Positions 28,494 through 36,123 of a stretch of 64,000 bases of DNA are shown one piece after another; position 1 is the stretch's first letter, and every line of letters starts with the position of its first letter. Location: contig NZ_JALJWR010000001.1 in NCBI RefSeq assembly GCF_024169315.1, positions 3,646,501 through 3,710,500 on the forward strand. Reading direction: 5' to 3'. The DNA comes from Pseudomonas migulae (lineage in GTDB: Bacteria; Pseudomonadota; Gammaproteobacteria; Pseudomonadales; Pseudomonadaceae). The notes under the pieces are model-generated. The model saw only the letters and a list, made by a program, of their open reading frames with translations, was not told where the DNA came from and did not search any database. The position numbers and the translations under genes were made by a program.

Positions 28494-29644
28494 GGCGTGG
28501 CCTCCGGCAGGGTGCTTGCGGCAGGCTTGGCCATGGGTTTGATCGAGTCCTCGGCGTTGACGTTACGACGCTCGAGATAACCCTGAACCGCGCTCAGCGT
28601 GCCGGTCAGGTCCGGCGTGACGACAGTGACCGGCTGCTTGCTCAGCTCGCCGACCTGCTCAAGCATCACTTTGCTCTGCGGATTGTCCGGATTGAAGTTG
28701 CCTTTGAGCACGTCCCGCGCCTCGGCCAGCGCCTGGGTGTAAACCGCGGCCTGACCGTTGAGTGCCGCCCATTGCGCCTGTTCCAGCGCCAGGCTCAGGG
28801 CCAGACGCACCTGGCTCAGGCTCTGCCCTGCCAGCAACGGACGTACATTTTTGTCGGCGTTGAAATCGATGCGGATGTAACGCGAGATCTGATCCCACCA
28901 TTGCGCCCAGCGACTGGCGCCGTCGCCATCGGCGGTCAGGCCCAGCAGGGATTCGCCACGGTCCTTGTACTCGGGAGCGAGCTCGGTGAGGCTGATCACT
29001 TGATCGCGCAGCGCACCCAGTCGCAGGAAAAGACCGGTGCGATCCGGCTGCTCAGTGCTGCGCAAGGCGACCAGGGTTTTCGCCACTTGTTCGCGAGCGG
29101 CAAAGGAACCCGGATCGTTCTGTTCGCGAAGAATTTCGTCGGCGCCCTGCACCAGCGCCTGGGCGCTGTTGATGTCCTGCAACGCCGAAAGCCGCAGGCT
29201 GGCCAGACGCAGCAAGTGTTCGGCTTCGGCCAGACGCCAGTCCTTGCGGCTCGCGCCGAGGACGGTTTCCAGACGTTGATTCAAACGCTGCTGATCGCCT
29301 TGCAGTTGAATCACCAGACGGCTGCGAGCATCCAGCTCTTCAGCAGCGGGCATTTGCTCAAGGCGCGCACTCAGGCGCTGTTCGTTGAGCTTCAGACTTT
29401 GCGCCTGATCGTTCAACGCCTGTACCTGGCTCAACTGCTGCTGCGTATTGGCTTGCAGGTGACGCACCTGCCAGACGCCCCAACCGCCCACCGCCACACC
29501 GGCGGCGCCCAACAGCAACGCGACTATCGCCAGCCCATTGCCTCGGCGCTGCTCGGCAGCAGGTGGCGCAGTTTCAACCGGAGCTTCAACCGGCGCATCA
29601 AGCACTGGCTTCACGTCATCTTTAGGCAAGGCTGTTTCGTTCAC
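28490..29644 (-). CDS. hemX: HemX, tetrapyrrole-operon membrane protein
   Basis: A 384-residue protein often labelled uroporphyrinogen-III C-methyltransferase. No SAM-binding methyltransferase motif is seen, so that label is doubtful. The N-terminus is Pro/Glu-rich, then a single membrane helix (GLAIVALLLGAAGVAVGGWGVW) and a long coiled coil (LNDQAQSLKLNEQRLSARLEQ) precede a helical periplasmic-type domain. It starts 16 bases after hemD and overlaps hemY by four bases. Confidence 0.92.
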   Translation of the reverse strand: MNETALPKDDVKPVLDAPVEAPVETAPPAAEQRRGNGLAIVALLLGAAGVAVGGWGVWQVRHLQANTQQQLSQVQALNDQAQSLKLNEQRLSARLEQMPAAEELDARSRLVIQLQGDQQRLNQRLETVLGASRKDWRLAEAEHLLRLASLRLSALQDINSAQALVQGADEILREQNDPGSFAAREQVAKTLVALRSTEQPDRTGLFLRLGALRDQVISLTELAPEYKDRGESLLGLTADGDGASRWAQWWDQISRYIRIDFNADKNVRPLLAGQSLSQVRLALSLALEQAQWAALNGQAAVYTQALAEARDVLKGNFNPDNPQSKVMLEQVGELSKQPVTVVTPDLTGTLSAVQGYLERRNVNAEDSIKPMAKPAASTLPEATP

Positions 29645-29660
29645 GTATCCATCCTTTGCA

Positions 29661-30428
29661 TTAGAGAACGGGTTCGGGATGCTCCCGTAACGCCGTCAGC
29701 AAAGCCGCGGCACTGGCGCCACGACAATCCACAACTGTTTGGGCCCCGGCGGCACTTGCCAGCTCGGCGACCCTGGGGCTTGGAACAAACAACGGCAACC
29801 GCGCCAATTGCGGCCAGGCAGCGCCGGCCAATTGATGCAGGTGCTCAAAACCCTGTCCACTGCTGACCACCAGCCCGTTCAAGCGTTCCGCCTTGATCCG
29901 CTCTGGCAGTGCTGCTGGCGGGTATTGCGGCAGATCGCGGCGGTACAGCTCCAGATAGTCGACACTAGCACCAAGCTCGCGCAAACGCTCAGCGAGCAAC
30001 TCGCGCCCGCCCTCTCCCCGCATGATCAACACCCGCGGATCAGGCCGTGCGACAGCCTCACGCAACGACGCAAGTTCCAGCAAGGCTTCGCTGTCGTCAC
30101 CCTCGGCCGGAAAACTCACGTCCAACCCGTGATCATCAAGAATCTGCGCGGTCGCGGCGCCCACGCTGAACCACTTCAGGCGCGGAGGTTGCGGCCAATA
30201 CTGACTGACCAGATCCACCGCGATTCTGGCGGCCGGCTTGCTGACCACAATCACCGCGCAGTACCGATCCAGATGCTGAATCACCTCGCGCATTGTGTCA
30301 GAGGCCGGGATCGGTTCAATTTCCAAAAGCGGCAAGCTGCTGCTGAAAATCCCCGCTTCAGCCAAAACCTCGCTCAGCGCCGCCGACTCATCTGCGGGAC
30401 GCGTCAGCAGCAGGCGCCAGCCCGTCAC
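29661..30428 (-). CDS. hemD: Uroporphyrinogen-III synthase
   Basis: Closes hydroxymethylbilane into uroporphyrinogen III with inversion of ring D. The 255 residues have two lobes typical of this divergent family, seen in [19 protein letters not shown] at the start, the [14 protein letters not shown] segment and the [11 protein letters not shown] loop. The start overlaps the hemC stop by four bases, which supports both the annotation and the start. Confidence 0.92.
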   Translation of the reverse strand: MTGWRLLLTRPADESAALSEVLAEAGIFSSSLPLLEIEPIPASDTMREVIQHLDRYCAVIVVSKPAARIAVDLVSQYWPQPPRLKWFSVGAATAQILDDHGLDVSFPAEGDDSEALLELASLREAVARPDPRVLIMRGEGGRELLAERLRELGASVDYLELYRRDLPQYPPAALPERIKAERLNGLVVSSGQGFEHLHQLAGAAWPQLARLPLFVPSPRVAELASAAGAQTVVDCRGASAAALLTALREHPEPVL

Positions 30429-31366
30429 TCGTGACCTGCCTCGCCGTAGACTGCTTTCAGAATGTCATTGGCGCCCTGGTTCAGCAGGTCTTCGGCCACT
30501 TGCACACCCAGGGCTTCGGCATCGCTGCGCGGCGCACGGGCCTCGGCGCTGAGCAGCAGGCCGCCGCTCGGATCGCCCACCAGACCGCGTAACCAGATCT
30601 GCTCGCCTTCGAGCACGGCGTAACAGGCGATCGGCACTTGGCATCCGCCATTCAAATGTTTGTTGAGCGCACGTTCGGCAGTGACACGGGTGGCGGTGTC
30701 CTGATGGTGTAGCGGTGCCAGCAAGGCGTGGATTTCAGTGTCGGCGGTGCGGCATTCGATACCGACCGCACCCTGGCCACCGGCCGGCAGACTGTCGTCG
30801 ACGCTGATGGCTGAAGTGATTCGATCTTCAAAGCCAAGACGAATCAGGCCGGCGGCCGCGAGGATGATAGCGTCGTATTCGCCGGCATCCAGCTTGGCCA
30901 GCCGCGTGTTGACGTTGCCGCGCAGGAAGCGGATTTCCAGGTCTGGACGGCGGGTCAACAACTGGGCCTGACGGCGCAGGCTGGAGGTGCCGACGATGCT
31001 GCCTTGCGGCAGTTCATCCAAGCTGGCGTAGGTATTGGAGACGAATGCATCACGCGGGTCTTCTCGCTCGCAGATGCAGAACAGGCCGAGACCTTCGGGG
31101 AAGTCCATCGGCACGTCTTTCATCGAATGCACGGCGATGTCGGCTTCGTTTTCCAGCAGCGCGGTTTCCAGCTCCTTGACGAACAAACCCTTGCCGCCGA
31201 TTTTCGACAGCGGTGAGTCCAGCAGCTTGTCGCCCCGACTGACCATGGGTACCAGCGTCACGAGCAGACCCGGATGGGCCGCTTCAAGACGGGCTTTGAC
31301 GTATTCGGCCTGCCACAGGGCGAGAGCACTTTTGCGGGTGGCGATGCGGATTTCGCGAGAGGACAT
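30425..31366 (-). CDS. hemC: Porphobilinogen deaminase (hydroxymethylbilane synthase)
   Basis: Links four porphobilinogens into hydroxymethylbilane. The 313-residue length is standard. The start region ([20 protein letters not shown]), the SMKDVP acidic loop with its catalytic aspartate, RRQAQL, and the dipyrromethane cofactor cysteine in GGCQVP (C242) are intact. It is the first gene of the hemCDXY operon and lies behind algR on the same strand, with about 140 bases between. Confidence 0.96.
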   Translation of the reverse strand: MSSREIRIATRKSALALWQAEYVKARLEAAHPGLLVTLVPMVSRGDKLLDSPLSKIGGKGLFVKELETALLENEADIAVHSMKDVPMDFPEGLGLFCICEREDPRDAFVSNTYASLDELPQGSIVGTSSLRRQAQLLTRRPDLEIRFLRGNVNTRLAKLDAGEYDAIILAAAGLIRLGFEDRITSAISVDDSLPAGGQGAVGIECRTADTEIHALLAPLHHQDTATRVTAERALNKHLNGGCQVPIACYAVLEGEQIWLRGLVGDPSGGLLLSAEARAPRSDAEALGVQVAEDLLNQGANDILKAVYGEAGHE

Positions 31367-31504
31367 GGATCAATCCGTACTGAATAGATACGGCGGATAA
31401 TAACAGCTCAGTCAATTCCACTTTGACTTGTATCAGGTATTGCCTGGCCTCCCTGGCCCCGGATGTCCGGCAATCGGGTGAGAAATTCGCCTGCGGATAG
31501 CGAA

Positions 31505-32251
31505 TTAAAGCTGTTGCATCATTTTGCGCACACCCGCCACATGCCGCCGGCTGACGATCAGGGCATCGCCGTTCAGGCCCTTGAGGAACAGCTGAAAATG
31601 TCCCAGAGGCGTGCGTTGCAGGCGCTCGATGCGTTCGCGGGCGACCAGGGCGTTGCGGTGGATGCGCACGAATCGGTCGCCGAATTCATCTTCAAGAGCC
31701 TTGAGCGGTTCATCCAGCAGCACTTCGCCGCCTTCATGGCGCAAGGTCACGTATTTATGGTCGGCGATAAAGTAGACCACCTGACCCAACGGGATCAGTT
31801 CAATACCTTTACGGGTACGCGCACTGATATGGCTGCGCGGGCCGCTGCCGGTCTCGGCGGCGGGACGGGTCAAAGCCGCAAGCTGGACACGATTGGGCCG
31901 CTCGGCTTTTTTCAACGCTTCATGCAATTGTTCTGTACGCACAGGTTTCACCAGATAGCCTACGGCGCTGGCCTGTAAGGCTTCCACGGCAAATTCATCG
32001 GGCCCTGTGCAAAACACCACGGCTGGCGGGGTTTCGCGTTCGCATAACCGTGCAGCCACTTGCAGGCCGTCGAGGCCTGGCATGCGGATATCGAGCAACA
32101 CGATATCCGGCTTGTGGCTGTCGATCAGTGCCAACGCTTCTTCGCCGTTCGTGGCGCTGGGCTCCAGGACACTGTATCCCTCGAGTTCGCCGACCATTCG
32201 GCTCAGGCGCTCGCGGGCAAGGGGTTCGTCATCAACGATCAGGACATTCAT
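31505..32251 (-). CDS. algR: AlgR, LytTR-type response regulator
   Basis: Response regulator of 248 residues, the exact length of the P. aeruginosa protein. The receiver domain shows the acidic pocket DDE and phospho-acceptor D54 (LLDIRMPG). The LytTR DNA-binding domain occupies about residues 145-245 (ISARTRKGIELIPLGQVVYFIADHKYV ... IHRNALVARERIERL). In P. aeruginosa it controls alginate, twitching and virulence genes together with the sensor AlgZ/FimS, but no such gene lies next to it here. The ATG at 32251 opens MNVLIVDDEP; an upstream reading is unlikely. Confidence 0.95.
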   Translation of the reverse strand: MNVLIVDDEPLARERLSRMVGELEGYSVLEPSATNGEEALALIDSHKPDIVLLDIRMPGLDGLQVAARLCERETPPAVVFCTGPDEFAVEALQASAVGYLVKPVRTEQLHEALKKAERPNRVQLAALTRPAAETGSGPRSHISARTRKGIELIPLGQVVYFIADHKYVTLRHEGGEVLLDEPLKALEDEFGDRFVRIHRNALVARERIERLQRTPLGHFQLFLKGLNGDALIVSRRHVAGVRKMMQQL

Positions 32252-32699
32252 ATTGCGCTGGATTCCTGCGTGAGTCTCGCACAAGGATAGCGTAGACAAG
32301 TGGAGTGACGTCCGTCACCGCGATCCACGCTAAGACTAGCGCGAGGGCCAAAAAGTGCCGCCCGTCCGACCGCTAAATTTTTATTTGCCGGGCAATCGGC
32401 GGTTGGCGAGGCATCGCCGTAGGGTTTGCTGATACACAATATGAACACCCCCTCTTCTTATAGTCCGCTGCAGCGCCGAGAAAGTGCGCTGATCCTACTG
32501 TCCAACTGTAGACGGTTGCCGGGACGTTATTACTCAATTGAAAAATATCGTTGCGCATTTCAGGCCAGGCTGGCTTCGAGCATAGGCCGGGACATGAGAA
32601 AAAAACGTGTCGACCAGTGTCAGCGACAGGATTGGCAACCCTGTTATTATCCGCGACAGCTTTCAACGCCATCTTTCTTCAGCCGATACGAGCGAATTC
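32252..32699. other. Intergenic region between divergent algR and argH
   Basis: About 448 bases with no credible gene. In P. aeruginosa the sensor gene algZ/fimS occupies this location. I looked for a GAACTT-type AlgU promoter on the algR strand and found none by eye. Promoters for both genes presumably lie here. Confidence 0.6.
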
Positions 32700-34094
32700 A
32701 TGAGCACTGACAAGACCAATCAGTCCTGGGGCGGCCGCTTCAGTGAACCCGTCGACGCCTTCGTCGCCCGCTTCACCGCCTCCGTCACCTTCGACCAGCG
32801 CCTGTATCGCCACGACATCATGGGCTCGATCGCCCACGCCACCATGCTGGCCAAGGTCGGCGTGCTGACCGATGCCGAGCGCGACAGCATCACCGATGGC
32901 CTGAAGACCATCCAGGGTGAAATCGAGGCCGGCCAGTTCGACTGGCGCATCGACCTCGAAGACGTGCACATGAACATTGAGGCGCGCCTGACCGACCGCA
33001 TCGGCGTGACCGGTAAAAAGCTGCACACCGGCCGTAGCCGTAACGACCAGGTCGCCACCGACATCCGTCTGTGGCTGCGTGACGAGATCGACCTGATCCT
33101 GGCGGAAATCACCCGCCTGCAAAAAGGCTTGCTGGAACAGGCCGAGCGCGAAGCCGGCAGCATCATGCCGGGCTTCACCCACCTGCAGACCGCGCAGCCG
33201 GTGACGTTCGGTCACCACATGCTGGCCTGGTTCGAGATGCTCAGCCGCGACTACGAGCGTCTGGTCGACTGCCGCAAGCGCACTAACCGCATGCCCCTGG
33301 GCAGCGCCGCGCTGGCGGGCACCACTTACCCGATCGACCGCGAGTACACCGCACAACTGCTGGGCTTCGATGCCGTGGGCGGCAACTCGCTGGACAACGT
33401 GTCCGATCGTGACTTCGCTATCGAGTTCTGCTCGGCCGCGAGCATCGCGATGATGCACTTGTCGCGTTTCTCCGAAGAGCTGGTGCTGTGGACCAGCGCG
33501 CAGTTCCAGTTCATCGATCTGCCGGACCGTTTCTGCACTGGCAGCTCGATCATGCCGCAAAAGAAAAACCCGGACGTGCCAGAGCTGGTGCGTGGCAAGA
33601 CCGGCCGTGTCTTCGGCGCGCTGATGGGCCTGCTGACCCTGATGAAAGGCCAGCCGCTGGCCTACAACAAGGACAACCAGGAAGATAAAGAGCCGCTGTT
33701 CGACGCCGCCGACACCTTGCGCGATTCACTGCGAGCCTTCGCCGACATGATCCCGGCGATCAAGCCCAAGCACGCGATGATGCGCGAAGCGGCCCTGCGC
33801 GGTTTCTCCACCGCCACCGACCTGGCTGACTATCTGGTGCGTCGTGGCCTGCCGTTCCGTGACTGCCACGAAATCGTTGGCCATGCCGTGAAGTACGGCG
33901 TGGAAAGCGGCAAGGACCTGGCAGAGATGAGCCTGGAAGAGCTGCGTAAATTCAGCGATCAGATCGATCAGGACGTGTTCGCCGTGCTGACCCTGGAAGG
34001 TTCGGTGAACGCCCGTGACCATATCGGCGGGACTGCGCCGGCGCAGGTCAAGAAGGCTGTGGCTCGCGGTCAGGCGTTGCTCGCCAGCCGTTAA
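32700..34094 (+). CDS. argH: Argininosuccinate lyase
   Basis: Last step of arginine synthesis: splits argininosuccinate to arginine and fumarate. The 464-residue protein starts [19 protein letters not shown] at 32700; upstream in-frame codons give a 31-residue extension not found in the family. The fumarase/aspartase signature [12 protein letters not shown] carries the catalytic serine loop. [13 protein letters not shown] and [16 protein letters not shown] are also present. It is divergent from algR, with a REP pair behind it. Confidence 0.97.
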   Translation: MSTDKTNQSWGGRFSEPVDAFVARFTASVTFDQRLYRHDIMGSIAHATMLAKVGVLTDAERDSITDGLKTIQGEIEAGQFDWRIDLEDVHMNIEARLTDRIGVTGKKLHTGRSRNDQVATDIRLWLRDEIDLILAEITRLQKGLLEQAEREAGSIMPGFTHLQTAQPVTFGHHMLAWFEMLSRDYERLVDCRKRTNRMPLGSAALAGTTYPIDREYTAQLLGFDAVGGNSLDNVSDRDFAIEFCSAASIAMMHLSRFSEELVLWTSAQFQFIDLPDRFCTGSSIMPQKKNPDVPELVRGKTGRVFGALMGLLTLMKGQPLAYNKDNQEDKEPLFDAADTLRDSLRAFADMIPAIKPKHAMMREAALRGFSTATDLADYLVRRGLPFRDCHEIVGHAVKYGVESGKDLAEMSLEELRKFSDQIDQDVFAVLTLEGSVNARDHIGGTAPAQVKKAVARGQALLASR

Positions 34095-34104
34095 GCCGCC
34101 AAAA

Positions 34105-34199
34105 GCTTCGCGAGCAAGCCCGCTCCCACACTGGGTCGCTGGTGTTCACAAAGTATGTGTTCACCATCAATCCAGTGTGGGAGCGGGCTTGCTCGCGAA
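34105..34199. repeat. REP pair with conserved spacer (REPIN)
   Basis: Inverted REP copies enclose GGTGTTCACAAAGTATGTGT followed by TCACC, a spacer similar to those at 20519 and 54053. Confidence 0.85.
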
Positions 34200-34223
34200 A
34201 GCGACCTGAAGGACGCTACAAAT

Positions 34224-34883
34224 CTATTTCTTGGACGCGACCATCGCCATGAACGCTGGCATCGCCGCTTCCTTGTCCGCCGCAATCCGCTGCACGTTCG
34301 GGTTCTGCTCCAAACGCTCAAGCAGTGCCTTGGCCGCTGACATCTCAGCCAACAAATCCAGATCGAACAGCTTCTTCGCTACCGCACAGGCCAGCGGCAC
34401 GCTGTACAGGAAATACAGATCCGCAATGCTCAGGCTGTCGCCCGCGACATAAGGGGCAAACTTGCCGTGCCGTCCAAGCGAGGCAAAACCCAGCAGCAGC
34501 TCGGCCTTGGTCTTGTCCTTGATCGCGTCCGGCACCTTCATGCCGAAGAATGCTTCGCCGTAACAGGCGCGCCCCGGCAACTCGATGTACAGCTCGATTT
34601 CCTTGGCCAGCGCCAGGACCTGCGCCCTCTCGAAAGGGTCGCTCGGCAACAGCGACGTACCTTTCTGGCTCTGCTCGATGTATTCGAGAATCACCGCGGT
34701 TTCATTGACGAAACCTTGCTCGACACCCAGCACCGGGACCTTGCCGCGCGGACTGATTGCCAATGCCTCGGGGCTCGTGCCCGCATAAAACGGCACTTCT
34801 TCGAACGGCAGTCCTTTCTCCAGCAACGCCAGTTTCACCATGTTGTAGTAGTTACTGACGGAAAAACCATAAAGCTTGAGCAT
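34224..34883 (-). CDS. Glutathione S-transferase family protein
   Basis: A 219-residue cytosolic GST. The thioredoxin-like N-terminal domain (MLKLYGFSVSNYYNMVKLALLEKGLPFEEVPF) contains the GSH-binding cis-Pro region GKVPVLGVEQGFVNETAVILEYIEQ. A helical C-terminal domain follows. A GGAGG Shine-Dalgarno sits before the ATG. The substrate is unknown. A REP pair lies behind it. Confidence 0.9.
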   Translation of the reverse strand: MLKLYGFSVSNYYNMVKLALLEKGLPFEEVPFYAGTSPEALAISPRGKVPVLGVEQGFVNETAVILEYIEQSQKGTSLLPSDPFERAQVLALAKEIELYIELPGRACYGEAFFGMKVPDAIKDKTKAELLLGFASLGRHGKFAPYVAGDSLSIADLYFLYSVPLACAVAKKLFDLDLLAEMSAAKALLERLEQNPNVQRIAADKEAAMPAFMAMVASKK

Positions 34884-35007
34884 TACAAAGCCTCCGAGGC
34901 CGTGCGGGGTTGGCTGCGCCAGTTATAGAACTTCAGGGCATTTCTTGCCAGCAGCATCACGGCGCTGAATGCAGGTAAACTGGCCGCCTTTCCTTGAGGA
35001 GCCTGCC

Positions 35008-35292
35008 ATGAGCGAGCCAAACGATATCGACAACGACGAAGAAGAGTTCACCGAAACGACGCTGATCGAAGCGATCGAGAACCAGATCGAAAGCGATAAC
35101 CCGCCAGCGGCCAAGGCGACCTTCAACAAGCTGACCCTGGTGGGTTACGAGCGTGAGGAAATCCTCAACCTGATGGCTCATGTATTAGCGGTGGAAATCG
35201 ACGCGATCCTCGAAGAAGACCGCGCGTTCAACACCGAATGGTATGAAACGGCATTGCGCGCCCTGCCAGAGTTGCCGCCCGAAAAGAAGTAA
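35008..35292 (+). CDS. Conserved small acidic protein of unknown function
   Basis: A 94-residue protein, strongly acidic at the start (SEPNDIDNDEEEFTETTLIEAIENQIE). A compact helical region follows (KATFNKLTLVGYEREEILNLMAHVLAVEIDAILEEDRAFNTEWY). The ATG at 35008 has a clear TTGAGGAG ribosome binding site, so translation is likely. I recognise the pattern as a conserved Pseudomonas protein but not a named family. The next gene lies more than 400 bases away. Confidence 0.75.
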   Translation: MSEPNDIDNDEEEFTETTLIEAIENQIESDNPPAAKATFNKLTLVGYEREEILNLMAHVLAVEIDAILEEDRAFNTEWYETALRALPELPPEKK

Positions 35293-35302
35293 CCCGACAC
35301 CT

Positions 35303-35490
35303 GTGGCGAGCGCTCCTGTGGCTAGGGGATTTATCGAAACGTCGCACCGCCCCGTTCGGCTGCGCAGCAGTCGCAAAACCTATGAACGCGGTTTATTAGA
35401 AATACCGCGATCACTGGTTTTAGGTCCTCTGCGCGCCCCAACGGGGCGGTGCGGCATTCCGATAAATCCCCTCGCCACAAAACCCGCTCA
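35303..35490. repeat. Long inverted repeat with extended stem
   Basis: Belongs to the GGGGATTTATCCCC family, but both arms carry about 15 extra bases (left GAAACGTCGCACCGC, right GCGGTGCGGCATTCC) that mostly pair with each other, so the hairpin is kept. The loop is longer than usual (about 70 bases). From 35490 to the next gene at 35694 I see no open frame or other feature. Confidence 0.8.
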
Positions 35491-35693
35491 GCAAACGCCC
35501 CACACAATTTGTCACCCATCATTCCTGCCTTCCCCCAGCCCCTGACTACACTGGTACGCACCCCGCTGCCGCACCACCCGCCGGGTAATGCTTCCCATGG
35601 TGAAAAAACCCTGTCGCGGGCACTGGACATGCCGCACGAGTGGGATCACCTTAGGGGCGCTGTCGTCCAATTCCTAGAAAGTCTGGAGTCCTT

Positions 35694-35939
35694 ATGTCGC
35701 TTACCCCTGAGTTGGTTGCCGAACTGGAAATCCTCGCACTCTTCAACCTGGACAGTTCCCAGGAAGGTTTGAAAATTCATCAGACCGCTGCCCCGAAAGC
35801 CATTGCTGCCGCTCAACGCCTGTACGAAAAAGAACTGATCGACCAGCCCGATGGCGGCTATCTGACCAGCCTGGGTCGTGACGCCGCGCAAAATATACAA
35901 ACCGTCCTGACCATTCTGAGCGTCCAGGAAACCGCCTGA
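35694..35939 (+). CDS. TIGR02647 family protein
   Basis: An 81-residue protein matching a small family sometimes noted as DNA-binding. The sequence reads MSLTPELVAELEILALFNL, followed by a winged-helix-like core (GLKIHQTAAPKAIAAAQRLYEKELIDQPDGGYLTSLGRDAAQNIQ). A GGAG site precedes the ATG. It precedes the adenylate cyclase gene by 184 bases, but a functional link is not established. Confidence 0.82.
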   Translation: MSLTPELVAELEILALFNLDSSQEGLKIHQTAAPKAIAAAQRLYEKELIDQPDGGYLTSLGRDAAQNIQTVLTILSVQETA

Positions 35940-36123
35940 GCATCACCGCATCGCCCACGGAAACCCCTGCTACGGGATTTCCGCGGGCACACTTCGTTGC
36001 ACAGCGATAGAAATCTGACGTCAAAAAACAAAATCCGCTTAAACGTCCCGCGACCAAGACGCTAAACTGCCCTTCATTCTGAGACCTTCGACGTCCGAGC
36101 CCCGCGAGCCGGTTTGAGCTGAC

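Noticed and set aside
32373..32672. 99-residue open frame where algZ would be expected
   Set aside because: Has no histidine kinase or membrane features, so it is neither AlgZ nor a convincing remnant.
34105..34199. Paired repeats that might suggest a CRISPR array
   Set aside because: Only two inverted copies per site with no regular spacers; these are REP elements.
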